The notes under the pieces were generated by a model. It made no database searches. It saw nothing but the letters and a program-made list of their open reading frames with translations, and was not told the DNA's origin. A stretch of 64,000 nt of DNA, taken from assembly GCA_902810075.1 (NCBI GenBank), contig LR778135.1, forward strand, positions 310,001 through 374,000, in the 5' to 3' direction. Shown in pieces: positions 9,255 through 17,737 of this stretch (positions are counted from its first letter, which is position 1; every line of letters starts with the position of its first letter). The stretch comes from Ruminococcaceae bacterium BL-6 (lineage in GTDB: Bacteria; Bacillota; Clostridia; Oscillospirales; Acutalibacteraceae). The position numbers and the translations under genes are program-made.

Positions 9255-9926
9255 GTGAAATTGATTGAAGTGGATCATATTTCGAAGGTTTACGCGGGCG
9301 GCGGCGGGGAGATTCGCGCGCTGGACGGCGTCAGCCTGAAGGTGGCGCAGGGCGAGTTCCTCGCGATCGTGGGGCGGTCCGGCTCCGGAAAATCGACGCT
9401 GATGAATATGCTCGGCTGTCTGGATACCCCGACCGACGGGGCCTATTATCTGGAAGGGCAAAACGTCGCCCGTCTGCCGGAGGAGCGGCTTTCCAAAATC
9501 CGCAACCGGGAGATCGGCTTCGTGTTCCAGGGCTTTAACCTGATCCCCGACATGAACGCGCTGGAAAACGTGGAGCTGCCGCTTCGGTACCGGGGGATGA
9601 AGAAGGAAGAGCGAAAAAGGCTGAGCGCCGAGGCGCTCGCCCGCGTCGGGCTGGATGGGCGCCTGACCCACCGGCCCGCCCAGATGAGCGGCGGGCAGCA
9701 GCAGCGGGTCGCGATCGCGCGCGCCATCGCGGCCAGTCCGCCGATCATTCTGGCGGATGAACCGACCGGGAATCTGGATTCCAAATCCGGCGGGGAGGTC
9801 ATGCAGATCCTGAAAAAGCTGAACGGCGAGGGGCGCACCGTCGTCCTGATCACGCACGACGACAGGATCGCGGCCATGGCCGACCGCATCGTACGGCTTC
9901 AGGACGGAAAAATCGTCCCGTCTTAA
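9255..9926 (+). CDS. ABC transporter ATP-binding protein (MacB/LolD-FtsE type), orphan
   Basis: A 223-residue ATPase subunit with Walker A GRSGSGKST (about 39-47), Q-loop GFVFQGF, signature MSGGQQQR (about 143) and Walker B ILADEPTGNLD (about 165). It resembles ATPases that work with FtsX/MacB-like permeases in lipoprotein or peptide export. The GTG at 9255 is preferred because GGGGG lies about 9 nt upstream; a GTG at 9240 is in frame but has no clear ribosome-binding site. No permease gene is adjacent: the next gene has its own strong promoter 14 nt after this stop, so the partner must be elsewhere. Substrate unknown. Confidence 0.9.
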   Translation: MKLIEVDHISKVYAGGGGEIRALDGVSLKVAQGEFLAIVGRSGSGKSTLMNMLGCLDTPTDGAYYLEGQNVARLPEERLSKIRNREIGFVFQGFNLIPDMNALENVELPLRYRGMKKEERKRLSAEALARVGLDGRLTHRPAQMSGGQQQRVAIARAIAASPPIILADEPTGNLDSKSGGEVMQILKKLNGEGRTVVLITHDDRIAAMADRIVRLQDGKIVPS

Positions 9927-9939
9927 AAGCCCTTTCGGG

Positions 9940-9968
9940 TTGACAAATATTGGGTCTCCCTTTATAAT
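9940..9968 (+). promoter_or_regulatory. Perfect-consensus sigma-A promoter
   Basis: TTGACA (9940-9945), exactly 17 nt, TATAAT (9963-9968). The start site would be near 9975, so the transcript begins just before the hairpin at 9984-10014. Confidence 0.9.
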
Positions 9969-9983
9969 AATATTCACTAGAAG

Positions 9984-10014
9984 CAGCCGCAAAGAGGAAA
10001 CAATTTTGCGGCTG
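9984..10014 (+). other. 5' leader hairpin upstream of the 80-residue protein
   Basis: CAGCCGCAAA (9984-9993) pairs with TTTGCGGCTG (10005-10014) across an 11-nt purine-rich loop (GAGGAAACAAT). It sits at the very 5' end of the predicted transcript and has no following U tract. An mRNA-stabilising 5' stem or a regulatory leader fits better than a terminator. Confidence 0.6.
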
Positions 10015-10079
10015 TTTCGGCGGGTGCTCCGAATGAAATGGGTTCGGAAGAAACCTTCCGGCCCGGGGAGGAGATTGAA

Positions 10080-10322
10080 ATGGCCGTTCTGCAGCTTCAC
10101 GATCTGGATGTTCCAGAGTTCCTTGAGCTTTTGGAAACGTGCAAGGGAAACGTGTACCTGGTGACGAGGGAAGGAGACCGCCTGAACCTGAAAAGCAAGC
10201 TCAGCCAGCTGATGGGCCTCACTCAGTTGATAGAGGGCGGGAAAATCGCGGAGGCGTTCATCGTCTGCGAAAACCCGGAGGATGAATCCAGGCTGTTCCG
10301 ATATAATCTTTATAAGAAATAA
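10080..10322 (+). CDS. Conserved small protein of unknown function (80 aa)
   Basis: An 80-residue cytosolic protein with no signal peptide or membrane segment. Its centre is rich in Lys, Asp and Leu (VYLVTREGDRLNLKSKLSQL) and it ends with ENPEDESRLFRYNLYKK. I recognise it only as a type of small conserved clostridial protein without a defined role and assign no function. The ATG at 10080 has GGAGGAG about 7 nt upstream; an in-frame upstream ATG at 10038 lacks one. It has a private consensus promoter (9940-9968), a leader hairpin and a clean terminator (10443-10466), so it is a well-expressed single-gene unit. Confidence 0.75.
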   Translation: MAVLQLHDLDVPEFLELLETCKGNVYLVTREGDRLNLKSKLSQLMGLTQLIEGGKIAEAFIVCENPEDESRLFRYNLYKK

Positions 10323-10442
10323 GAAAGCGGGCCGGCGCTTTGATTCCGCGGCGCGATGCATCCGCCGCGGGGTCTTGATCTGCGGTTTAAAGGGGAAAAG
10401 TCCTTGTTCCGCAGGAGTGCCGCCGCAGGCCGATTGGAAACC

Positions 10443-10466
10443 GCCGCCCGGAAGGGCGGCTTTTTT
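10443..10466 (+). terminator. Terminator of the 80-residue protein gene
   Basis: GCCGCCC (10443-10449), loop GGAA, GGGCGGC (10454-10460), then TTTTTT. Confidence 0.9.
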
Positions 10467-10485
10467 GTGAAAGGATGGTTGAATT

Positions 10486-11430
10486 TTGTCGAGAAGAAGA
10501 AAAAAGAAAATGCCATTGCCGGCTCTGGCGGTCCTGCTCGTTCTGGCGGCCGCGGGCTGGTTTTTGAATACGCGGCCCCAGGAGGCGCCGGCGCCGCAGG
10601 CGGCCACATCGTCCGTTTCCGCATCGGCGGCGTCCTCAACCCAGGCGATGATCTATTATCTGGATGTGGGACAGGGCGACAGCGAGCTGATCCGCCTGCC
10701 CGGCGGGGAGAACATATTGATCGACACGGGAACGGGGGAAACCGCGGACAAGCTGGTTTCCCTGCTTCAGGAGCTGGGGGTGAAGCGGGTGGACCACCTG
10801 ATTGCGACGCACCCGCACGAAGACCACATCGGCGGCATGGAAAGCGTGGTGCGGAAGATCCCGGTCGGGAAGATCTATATGCCGAAGGTGGCGGACAAAC
10901 AGATCCCCACGACAAGGACGTATGAAGGTCTGATCGACGCCATTTCGGACAAAAAGATGAAGATCACCCAGGCGAAGGCGGGCATGACGATTCCGCTTTC
11001 CGGGCAGGCAAAGCTGGAGCTTCTGGCGCCGAACGGCACCCAGTACGACGACCTGAACAACTACTCCGTCGTGGCGAAGCTCACCTACGGACAGAAGACG
11101 TTCCTGTTCACCGGGGACGCCGAAAAGCTCAGCGAAAAAGAAATGCTCAACAAAAACTACGATCTGAAGTGCGACGTGCTCAAATGCGGCCACCACGGCA
11201 GCAGCAGCTCGACGAGCGCTGCCTTTCTGAAAGCCGTTTCCCCGCAGTTCGCCGTGATTTCCTGCGGGCTGAACAACGATTACGGCCACCCGAACAAAGA
11301 GGTGCTCAGCCGGCTGCAAAAGGTGGGGGTCAAGGTGTACCGCACCGATCTGCAGGGCACGATTCTGGCGCGGTGCGACGGCAGAAGCATCACGTTCGAA
11401 ACCGGGCAGAAATCGCTCGTGAAAGACTGA
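10486..11430 (+). CDS. Secreted/membrane-anchored metallo-beta-lactamase-fold hydrolase (ComEC/Rec2 C-domain type)
   Basis: This 314-residue protein starts with a Lys/Arg-rich stretch and one hydrophobic segment (about 10-27), then a Pro/Ala/Ser linker and a metallo-beta-lactamase domain facing outside the cell. The domain begins with the ComEC-like YYLDVGQGDSELI. It carries the metal motif THPHEDHIGG (about 106-115), the metal ligand in TGDAE, and HHGSSSS plus the C-terminal NDYGHPN loop. Members act as secreted phosphodiesterases/nucleases or DNA-uptake-related hydrolases; the substrate here is unknown. The start is a TTG at 10486 with AAGGA about 10 nt upstream; the ATG eight codons later is an alternative. 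It ends at a large convergent terminator. Confidence 0.85.
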   Translation: MSRRRKKKMPLPALAVLLVLAAAGWFLNTRPQEAPAPQAATSSVSASAASSTQAMIYYLDVGQGDSELIRLPGGENILIDTGTGETADKLVSLLQELGVKRVDHLIATHPHEDHIGGMESVVRKIPVGKIYMPKVADKQIPTTRTYEGLIDAISDKKMKITQAKAGMTIPLSGQAKLELLAPNGTQYDDLNNYSVVAKLTYGQKTFLFTGDAEKLSEKEMLNKNYDLKCDVLKCGHHGSSSSTSAAFLKAVSPQFAVISCGLNNDYGHPNKEVLSRLQKVGVKVYRTDLQGTILARCDGRSITFETGQKSLVKD

Positions 11431-11440
11431 ACGGGCAGAA

Positions 11441-11502
11441 AAAAACTCCTTTTGACGAACCCTGCTGTGCGGCAGACGAAGAATCCGTCAAAAGGAGTTT
11501 TT
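11441..11502. terminator. Shared convergent terminator
   Basis: A 17-bp perfect stem (11441-11457 with 11486-11502) with A/T runs on both flanks. It serves both the plus-strand gene ending at 11430 and the minus-strand gene ending at 11509. Confidence 0.9.
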
Positions 11503-11508
11503 TTATTT

Positions 11509-12369
11509 TCAGAAGCTTTCTCCCGAGGATTCCATGTCGGAAAGATCGGAGCCGAACCATTTCTTCGAAAGCTTGGAAAGGGTACCATCCTCGTTCAGCC
11601 CGTTCAGGCTGTCCTCCACGTTCCGGGCAAGGCTGCCGTCTTCCGCGCGGAACGCGACGCAGTAATCGCCGGTTTCCAGCACCTCGGCGTCCTCCGAGCC
11701 GTCCTTCCCCAGAATCTGGTAGATATCCGGGTATTTTTCAAGGTAGTAGCGGGCCGCCGCCTCATCCATTACGATTCCGCTGATCTTTTGCTTGTCCAGG
11801 GAGCTTTTCGCCTCGGAATAATCCTTGTATTCGATGATGCTGGCAAGGCATTTTTTAAAAGCGGTGGAAGCCTCCACGGCTTTCTGTCCCCCGGAGCCCG
11901 CCTTTACGCCCACCCGCTGGCCCTTCAGGTCGGCAAGGTTCTGAAGCGCGGTCCCGGCAAGGCACAATACCACCTGTCTGCTTTTCATATAGCTGAACGT
12001 CAGGTTTTCCGAGGTTTTATCCTGGGAAGCTCCGCTGTAATAATTCCAGATGCAGTCGATTTTTCCTTCTTTCAGGGCGTCCGGAATCTCCGCGGGGGAA
12101 AGCGGCTGGAATTCCGCCTCGATCCCAAGCTTTTTCACCGCTTCGGCGGCGATATCGATGTCGTAGCCGGAAAGCTGTTTCTTTTCGTCGTAAAAAGACA
12201 TCGGCGGGAAATTCTGTTCCACGCCCACGATGAGCTTTCCGGCGGCGCGGGCACGATCCCAGGATTTGTCGTTTACGGCGGAAGAGCTTTGACTTTTGCC
12301 GGAGCAGCCGAACAGGCTGAAACAGACGGCGCACACAAGCAGCAGAGCTGAAAGTGCTTTTTTCCTCAT
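11509..12369 (-). CDS. Amino-acid ABC transporter substrate-binding lipoprotein (family 3)
   Basis: A 286-residue extracellular binding protein of the SBP_bac_3 family. It has a signal peptide ending in the lipobox LFGC (Cys about residue 22), then Ser-rich linker and the two-lobed domain. The lobes show VGVEQNFPPMSF and DIDIAAEAVKKLGIE near the start, ADLKGQRVGVKAGS in the middle and WFGSDLS near the end. It would bind a polar amino acid or cystine outside the membrane. The start at 12369 has AAGGAG about 10 nt upstream; 16 additional in-frame codons upstream are unlikely to be translated. No permease or ATPase gene is adjacent, so it either serves a transporter encoded elsewhere or acts as a sensor. 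Confidence 0.88.
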   Translation of the reverse strand: MRKKALSALLLVCAVCFSLFGCSGKSQSSSAVNDKSWDRARAAGKLIVGVEQNFPPMSFYDEKKQLSGYDIDIAAEAVKKLGIEAEFQPLSPAEIPDALKEGKIDCIWNYYSGASQDKTSENLTFSYMKSRQVVLCLAGTALQNLADLKGQRVGVKAGSGGQKAVEASTAFKKCLASIIEYKDYSEAKSSLDKQKISGIVMDEAAARYYLEKYPDIYQILGKDGSEDAEVLETGDYCVAFRAEDGSLARNVEDSLNGLNEDGTLSKLSKKWFGSDLSDMESSGESF

Positions 12370-12579
12370 ATCGGCTTTTCTCCTTCTGTTCTCCCCCGCC
12401 CCCGGCGGGGGAGACAAAGATCCGGATTCAAAATCATAAATTGGAATCGCTGTTATTCGATGGTTACGGAAGATATAACAGACTTGTAATTAATTGTAAC
12501 CCAAATGCGATAAAACGTAAACATAATCGGGCAATCGTTTACAAATTATTTACCATTTTGGGATATTTTAGGAGAAAAA

Positions 12580-12609
12580 AAGCCGGGACGAATTTTTTCG
12601 TCCCGGCTT
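12580..12609 (-). terminator. Terminator of the 12614-13576 gene
   Basis: AAGCCGGGACGAA (12580-12592) pairs perfectly with 12597-12609. On the minus strand the stem is followed by a T run. Confidence 0.85.
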
Positions 12610-12613
12610 ATCG

Positions 12614-13576
12614 TCATTTGCGGTAGTTTTTGAAAAAGTTGTCCCAGTCGAAACCATCCTGGTCCACGCCGTGCCGCCTGCCGGAGCTGATATCCGTAAA
12701 GCCGTCGCTTTTCGGGGCCTGGCCCTGCGCCGGGGGCCGTTTCGCGTTTTTCTGAGGAGGATGGGGCTGAGCGCCAGGCGCGGCCTTTTTGGGGGACGTG
12801 CGGTTCGGGTTTGCATGTTCCTTTGCGGACCGGTCGAACTGGTCGTATTCGTCGTAATTGTCATCCGGTTCGTCGTAGTAGTCGCTGACTTTTTTGCCCT
12901 GCGGTTTCTGGAAAAATTCCTTGTAGACCGGCTTGCCGATCGGCCCCGTCGTCTCTGTGGACGGAATCAGCTTCCTTTTCCAGAACTGCCGGTACAGGAA
13001 CAGGACGATTCCCGCGGCCCCCAGAAGGATCAGCGCGATCCCGCCCAAAAGAAGGCTGGAAACGCCGCCGTTCCCGGAGCCGGCATCCCCTCCGGTCTCC
13101 CGAAGGAAGCCGTCGGTGCTCGGGATATCGCTCTCGGTGCCCCCGGAAAGCAGGCCGCTTAAGTCCTGCGAATTGAATTCGGTGGGGGAGCGGCTGTCCG
13201 CGGGAGCGGAAGCGACCGCTTTCGGGGGCGGCACGCTGACGGCCGGCGCCTTCTGGGAAGAAGAGGAGCGGCTGCGTGAGGAAGGCGAGGATTCCGGCTT
13301 TTTCGAGGGCTGTTCGGATTCCTGCCGGGGGACGCTTTCCTCCGGATCCGGCTGAGAAGTACCTCCTTCCGACGACGGCCCGGGCTCCTGGCTTTCGGGC
13401 TGTCCGGTGGATGAAGAATTTTCGGCAGAAGAAGTGCCGGGCGCGGTCACCTGGGTGCCGGGCGCGGGCGTGTCCGCTTCCACGGCGGAAACGGTTGCGG
13501 CGAACAGGGTGGCGGCGAGCAGAAACGCAATTGCCGCCGTCATATATCTTTGAAATGACGATTTGTTTTTGCGCAT
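12614..13576 (-). CDS. Single-pass membrane protein with low-complexity Ser/Pro/Glu ectodomain, unknown function
   Basis: A 320-residue protein of unrecognised family. It has a signal peptide (MRKNKSSFQRYMTAAIAFLL... to about 33). About 140 residues of Pro/Ser/Glu/Thr-rich low-complexity sequence follow, then one transmembrane helix (about 180-202, SSLLLGGIALILLGAAGIVL) and a Lys/Asp/Tyr/Pro-rich cytoplasmic tail ending in DWDNFFKNYRK. The start at 13576 has GGAGGAG about 9 nt upstream. It is monocistronic with a terminator at 12580-12609. The design suggests a cell-envelope stalk or sensor; nothing supports a more precise call. Confidence 0.75.
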   Translation of the reverse strand: MRKNKSSFQRYMTAAIAFLLAATLFAATVSAVEADTPAPGTQVTAPGTSSAENSSSTGQPESQEPGPSSEGGTSQPDPEESVPRQESEQPSKKPESSPSSRSRSSSSQKAPAVSVPPPKAVASAPADSRSPTEFNSQDLSGLLSGGTESDIPSTDGFLRETGGDAGSGNGGVSSLLLGGIALILLGAAGIVLFLYRQFWKRKLIPSTETTGPIGKPVYKEFFQKPQGKKVSDYYDEPDDNYDEYDQFDRSAKEHANPNRTSPKKAAPGAQPHPPQKNAKRPPAQGQAPKSDGFTDISSGRRHGVDQDGFDWDNFFKNYRK

Positions 13577-13865
13577 GATATTGATCTCCTCCGGTTCGGT
13601 TGGATTCCAAAACAGGACATGAAACAAACTAATAATAACATGAAATCGGGCTGAATTACAACCGGTCGCCCGGATTATTTTTGCCTCGGATTGTAAAAAA
13701 ATCGATAGAATGATATAATAAAAATCATGCCATGAAGAACAGAGAATTATTCGTGGGAAGCCAGCGACAGCATTTCCGCTTCCTCAGGCGGTATGGATCG
13801 TTAAAATCCGTCGTTTTTATTTTTCAAGGCCCCGGGGCCTGATCAATAGGAGTGTGAAAAAATAC

Positions 13866-14714
13866 ATGGGTTCCAAGGTGATCATCAGCGCGGACAGCGG
13901 GTGCGACCTTTTTCCCGATATTTACCGCGAGCGCGATATCAGAATCGTGCCGCTTTATATCAGCATGGAGGGAAAGTCCCTGATCGACCGGAAAGAAGTG
14001 ATGCCGGAGGATCTGTTCCGCAGCGTGGAGCGGACGGGGAAAATGCCGAAAACGGCGGCGCCCGCGCCCGCGGATTTTTTTCGGCTGTTTCGGGCCTGTA
14101 CGCGTCAGGGATACGAGGTCGTGCATTTCAGCATGAACGGAAAGTTTTCCGCGTCGTATCAGAACGCCTGCCTTGCGGCGGAGGAATTTCACGGCGTTTA
14201 CGTGGTGGATACCTGCAGCGCCAGCACAGGAATCGGAATCTGCGTGCTGCGCGGCGCGGATCTGCGGGATGAAGGGGCCGCCGGCAGGGAAATCTATAAA
14301 AAGATTTTGACAGACAAGCGGAAAGTGCGTTCGTTTGTGCTGCTCGATACGCTCGATTATGTGCGCCTCGGCGGGCGGGCCACGTTTCTGCAGAGCTTCG
14401 GCGCGAACCTTCTGCGGCTCCGCCCGTGCCTTTCGATCGACAGCGACGGCGGGCTGCACGTCACAAAGAAGTTCCGCGGCAATTACGCGCAGGTGACGAA
14501 GGAATATGTCCGGTTTGTTCTGGACCAGCCGGATATCAGCGACAGGCGGCTGATGTTTTCCTATACGAGCGTCGAGCCGGAAATCCTGGAAAAATCGCTC
14601 GAAATTATACGGGAGAGCGGAAAGTTCCGGGAGGTGCTCGTCACCCGCGCGGGATGCGCGATGAGCTGCCATGTGGGGCCGAACACGCTGGCCCTGTTTT
14701 ACATGGAAGAATAA
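13866..14714 (+). CDS. DegV family fatty-acid-binding protein
   Basis: A 282-residue DegV/EDD-fold protein. DegV proteins bind a fatty acid between two domains; some (FakB) present it to a fatty-acid kinase. Visible landmarks are the opening IISADSGCDL, the conserved FSMNGKFSASYQNA (the SGTYQ-like loop), VVDTCSASTGIG, and LDTLDYVRLGGRA in the second domain. The ATG at 13866 is chosen although the AGGAG is 13 nt away; a GTG at 13854 is only 1 nt from it and cannot be used. A short GC palindrome (13828-13841) precedes the gene. The ferredoxin-type gene starts 50 nt downstream and may be co-transcribed. Confidence 0.88.
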   Translation: MGSKVIISADSGCDLFPDIYRERDIRIVPLYISMEGKSLIDRKEVMPEDLFRSVERTGKMPKTAAPAPADFFRLFRACTRQGYEVVHFSMNGKFSASYQNACLAAEEFHGVYVVDTCSASTGIGICVLRGADLRDEGAAGREIYKKILTDKRKVRSFVLLDTLDYVRLGGRATFLQSFGANLLRLRPCLSIDSDGGLHVTKKFRGNYAQVTKEYVRFVLDQPDISDRRLMFSYTSVEPEILEKSLEIIRESGKFREVLVTRAGCAMSCHVGPNTLALFYMEE

Positions 14715-14764
14715 AAGACGATTCCATCCCGCTTTGGGGGCGGAGCAAAGGAGTGTATTGTCTG

Positions 14765-15592
14765 ATGGAAGCAAAAAGGGTGTGGGCCGTCTATTTCAGC
14801 GCCACCGGGACCACGCGGCGCGCGGTTTCGGCAGCGGCCGGACAGGCAGCGGAGGAACTGGGGGCGGAGTTTCTGCAATTCGATTTTACGCTGCCCGCTC
14901 AAAGAAGGGAGCCGCTTTACTTCTCCCCGCGCGACCTTGTCGTGTTCGGAACCCCGGTCTATGCGGGCCGGGTGCCGAATGTGCTGCTGAAATACCTTTC
15001 GGGGGTGCGCGGCGGAGGAGCCGCCGCAGTGCCGATGGTGGTGTACGGGAACCGCGACTACGACGACGCGCTGATCGAGCTGCGCGACATTCTGGAAAAG
15101 GATGGGTTCCATACCATCGCAGCCGCGGCCTTTGTGGGGGAGCATTCCTTTTCGGATGTCCTCGCGAAGGGGCGCCCGGATTCCGCCGATCTGGAGCTTG
15201 CCCGCAATTTCGGGCGTTCCGCGGCGGAAAAATTCCGCAAAATGGAAGAGGGTTCGTTCGGCGCGCCGATTGCCGTAAAGGGGACGCCGTTTCCCTACCG
15301 CGGCTATTATTGGCCCCGGGACCGGAAGGGGAACCCGGTGGACATCCGCCGGGTGAAGCCGCTCACCGGGGACGGCTGCATCAATTGCGGGCTCTGCGCG
15401 CGGGTGTGTCCCATGGGCTCGATCTCCCCGGAAAATGTCCGGGAGTTTACGGGAATCTGCATCAAGTGCGGCGCCTGCATCAAAAAGTGTCCGCAGCACG
15501 CGAAATATTACGACGACGCCGGCTATCTGTATCACCGAAACGAGCTGGAGGAGGGCCTGAAGAGAAGGGCCGAGCCGGAACTGTTCGCGTGA
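14765..15592 (+). CDS. Flavodoxin-fold/bis-4Fe-4S ferredoxin protein (EFR1 type)
   Basis: A 275-residue cytosolic electron-transfer protein. The N-terminal half is flavodoxin-like (YFSATGTTRRAV FMN-phosphate loop at about 9-20; GTPVYAGRVP; VVYGNRDYDDAL). The C-terminal part has two 4Fe-4S motifs, CINCGLCARVCPMG (about 206) and CIKCGACIKKCP (about 233). Such EFR1-family proteins are common in clostridia and are thought to shuttle low-potential electrons; the partner is unknown. The ATG at 14765 follows AAAGGAG by 11 nt. An inverted repeat at 15629-15667 follows. Confidence 0.9.
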   Translation: MEAKRVWAVYFSATGTTRRAVSAAAGQAAEELGAEFLQFDFTLPAQRREPLYFSPRDLVVFGTPVYAGRVPNVLLKYLSGVRGGGAAAVPMVVYGNRDYDDALIELRDILEKDGFHTIAAAAFVGEHSFSDVLAKGRPDSADLELARNFGRSAAEKFRKMEEGSFGAPIAVKGTPFPYRGYYWPRDRKGNPVDIRRVKPLTGDGCINCGLCARVCPMGSISPENVREFTGICIKCGACIKKCPQHAKYYDDAGYLYHRNELEEGLKRRAEPELFA

Positions 15593-15628
15593 CGAAAGGC
15601 CTGAAAAACGGAAGTACAGAAGTACATA

Positions 15629-15667
15629 GGAAGGGGGGCGGCACCGTCATGGCACCGCCCCCCTTCC
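15629..15667. terminator. Strong intergenic stem between convergent genes
   Basis: GGAAGGGGGGCGG (15629-15641) pairs with CCGCCCCCCTTCC (15655-15667), with two further mismatched pairs inside. No clear T run follows on either side, so termination is inferred mainly from its position. Confidence 0.45.
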
Positions 15668-15691
15668 GTCTGCCCGGGTTTGAGAAAAAAC

Positions 15692-16363
15692 TCAGTACTC
15701 GATCGATTTGATATGGGGATTGCCGTGAAAGAGGTTCAGCAGCCCGGAGGCGTCGTAATCGGGAGGAAACTTCACATACAGCTCGATTTCCATCAGCCCG
15801 TCCGCCGCTCTCCCGGCTTTCAGATCGATGATTTCCAGATGGTTTTCCAGAAACTTTTCCTGGATCAGCGAGATGGAGTCCGAACTGTCGTCGGTCTGCA
15901 GGATCACCTGCTTTGCGATCGGAATTTTGATCCATTTGAAGTTCCGGTGCAGGACCACCTGCACGAAAAAGACCAGGACGGTCGCCGCGATGCCGGAAAA
16001 GTAGAGCCCCGCGCCGACGGCCATGCCGATTCCGGCGGTGGCCCATATTCCGGCGGCCGTCGTCAGCCCGCTGACGGACTGCTTTTTGATAAAGATCATG
16101 CCGGCGCCCAGAAAGCCGATTCCGCTTACGATCTGGGCCGCAACGCGCGCCGGGTTGAGCTCGACCCGGCCGGGGGACAGCACATCAAAAAACCCGTATT
16201 TGGAAACGATCATCATCAGCGCGGACCCGATGGCGACGAGCATATGCGTCCGGATCCCGGCTTCCTTCAGCCTGTTTTTCCGCTCGTAGCCGATCACGGC
16301 TCCGCAGACGCCCGCCAGGGCCAGCTTCAGCAGAGACTCAAGCTGCATCATCCAATCTCCCAT
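15692..16363 (-). CDS. MgtC/SapB family membrane protein
   Basis: A 223-residue protein with four to five N-terminal hydrophobic helices and a C-terminal soluble domain of about 75 residues. The MgtC/SapB core is clear: ALAGVCGAVIGYERK, KEAGIRTHMLVAIGSALMM, AQIVSGIGFLGAGMI and the GLTTAAGIWATAGIGMA segment. The family acts at the cytoplasmic membrane in adaptation to low magnesium or in ATP-synthase control; in Gram-positives its function is not settled. The ATG at 16363 has AAAGGAG about 9 nt upstream. No magnesium riboswitch was recognised in the short leader. Confidence 0.9.
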   Translation of the reverse strand: MGDWMMQLESLLKLALAGVCGAVIGYERKNRLKEAGIRTHMLVAIGSALMMIVSKYGFFDVLSPGRVELNPARVAAQIVSGIGFLGAGMIFIKKQSVSGLTTAAGIWATAGIGMAVGAGLYFSGIAATVLVFFVQVVLHRNFKWIKIPIAKQVILQTDDSSDSISLIQEKFLENHLEIIDLKAGRAADGLMEIELYVKFPPDYDASGLLNLFHGNPHIKSIEY

Positions 16364-16483
16364 TCGGCAGCGCTCCTTTCTTTCAGCTTTGAGAAGAATC
16401 TGTCACCATGATATGCCTCTCTTGGCGGCGGGACCGAATGATTTCAGCCCCGCCGTGCTTTTCCCCTCTAGTATATAAAAAAT

Positions 16484-16527
16484 AAGCCGGGATATTTCGG
16501 AAAACAAGCTTCTTCCGATCCCGGCTT
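16484..16527 (-). terminator. Terminator of the mfd-prsA-like operon
   Basis: AAGCCGGGAT (16484-16493) pairs with ATCCCGGCTT (16518-16527). On the minus strand it is followed by ATTTTTTAT. Confidence 0.8.
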
Positions 16528-16590
16528 CTGTTTTTTGTTGTCATTGTGCGGCGGCTTTCGCCGTCCGGCGCCGTTTCAGGGAAGCGGGGG

Positions 16591-17655
16591 TCATCCCGCC
16601 GCGGAAGCGGTGTCTTTCGGGACGAACAGCTTCGGCGGATAGGCGTTCAGCGCCTTGTCGTTCAGCTGGACGTTCTTGAGGCTTTTGGCTTCCGATTCCA
16701 GCATATCGGTGAATTCCTTGGATTTCATCCGGTTCAGCACGGAAAGGCGGCCGTTGTCGGTGGAAAGCTGGGTCTGCGTCTTTTTCGTCACGTCGTGCTT
16801 CATCACGATCAGATACGTGTTCGCGTCGGTGATCTCGATGGTCTTGGCTTCGCCCGCCTTCATTCCCTGGATCAGCTTCACCATGTCCGCCGGGTATCCG
16901 GACGAATCGTCGATCACATCCGTGGTGCTCTGGGATGGGGCCGCGTCGAGCGAGAGCTTCTGCTTCACGGCCTCGCCCACCTTGTCCACGGTGGTTGTCC
17001 CTTTGGAGAGCTGGGCGGCGTAGTCATCCCCCATTTTCTTGTATTCCTTGATCTTGGCGTCATCCAGCGCCGCATAGGTTTTGGTGTCGTAAAGCGGGAT
17101 CCTCACATACGAAAAATCCGTGAAATTTTTCTCGAAATAATTTTTCAGGTCCGCGTCGCTGACGGGGTTCGTGCCGTTTTTGCCGTAGATGGCCGAAAAG
17201 ATCTTGCTGTATTTTTCCGAAAATTCAACCGAGGCAAGCCCGAAGGACTCTTTCGAGACGCCGTAGCCCTCCAGCGTGGACTGATACTGCGACCACTGGG
17301 AGGAGGTGTCGGACGTGATTTGCTTTTTCTCATCCTCGGTCAGGGAGAGCTTCAGATCCTTCATCTTCTTGTCCGCGGCGAGCAGCAGCTTGGTGTAGTC
17401 CACCGCCTTGTCCTTGATCCATGCCGCGGCATCCTTGTTTTCCACTGTCTGCTCCAGCACCGGTTTGCTGGAATCTTTTACCTTGGAAGAAGCGTCCTGA
17501 TAAGCCAGATATTCATAATAGATATAAGCCCCAATGGGTACGGTAAGGCTGTCGTTTTTGGCCGCCCAGCTTTTGTCGGCGCCGGTACAGGCGGCAGTAC
17601 CCGCCAAAAGCGCCAGCGACAGACCGGCTGCGGTCAGCTTTTTTAAAAAGTTCAT
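16591..17655 (-). CDS. PrsA/SurA-like foldase lipoprotein
   Basis: A 354-residue exported protein: signal peptide with a lipobox-like TAAC (Cys about residue 23), then helical chaperone-like segments rich in Lys/Asp. A C-terminal stretch (about 170-330) corresponds to the parvulin-type peptidyl-prolyl isomerase/chaperone region of SurA/PrsA (DADLKNYFEKNFTDFSYVRI; GYPADMVKLIQGMKAGEAKT; NTYLIVMKHDV). It would help exported proteins fold at the membrane surface. It lies 82 nt downstream of mfd on the same strand, a clostridial arrangement, and ends at 16484-16527. The -3 Thr of the lipobox is unusual, so lipidation is likely but not certain. Confidence 0.82.
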   Translation of the reverse strand: MNFLKKLTAAGLSLALLAGTAACTGADKSWAAKNDSLTVPIGAYIYYEYLAYQDASSKVKDSSKPVLEQTVENKDAAAWIKDKAVDYTKLLLAADKKMKDLKLSLTEDEKKQITSDTSSQWSQYQSTLEGYGVSKESFGLASVEFSEKYSKIFSAIYGKNGTNPVSDADLKNYFEKNFTDFSYVRIPLYDTKTYAALDDAKIKEYKKMGDDYAAQLSKGTTTVDKVGEAVKQKLSLDAAPSQSTTDVIDDSSGYPADMVKLIQGMKAGEAKTIEITDANTYLIVMKHDVTKKTQTQLSTDNGRLSVLNRMKSKEFTDMLESEAKSLKNVQLNDKALNAYPPKLFVPKDTASAAG

Positions 17656-17737
17656 AGCTTCACACTCCGATTTCTATTCATAAATAGCATTATACGCGTT
17701 TGAAGAAGCTTTGTCCAGCCGGATTTTGTAAACAAAT

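Noticed and set aside
12580..16527. Stems at 12580-12609 and 16484-16527 as a repeat family
   Set aside because: They share only the outer AAGCCGGGA/TCCCGGCTT and have unrelated loops and spacing; each is explained as a terminator.
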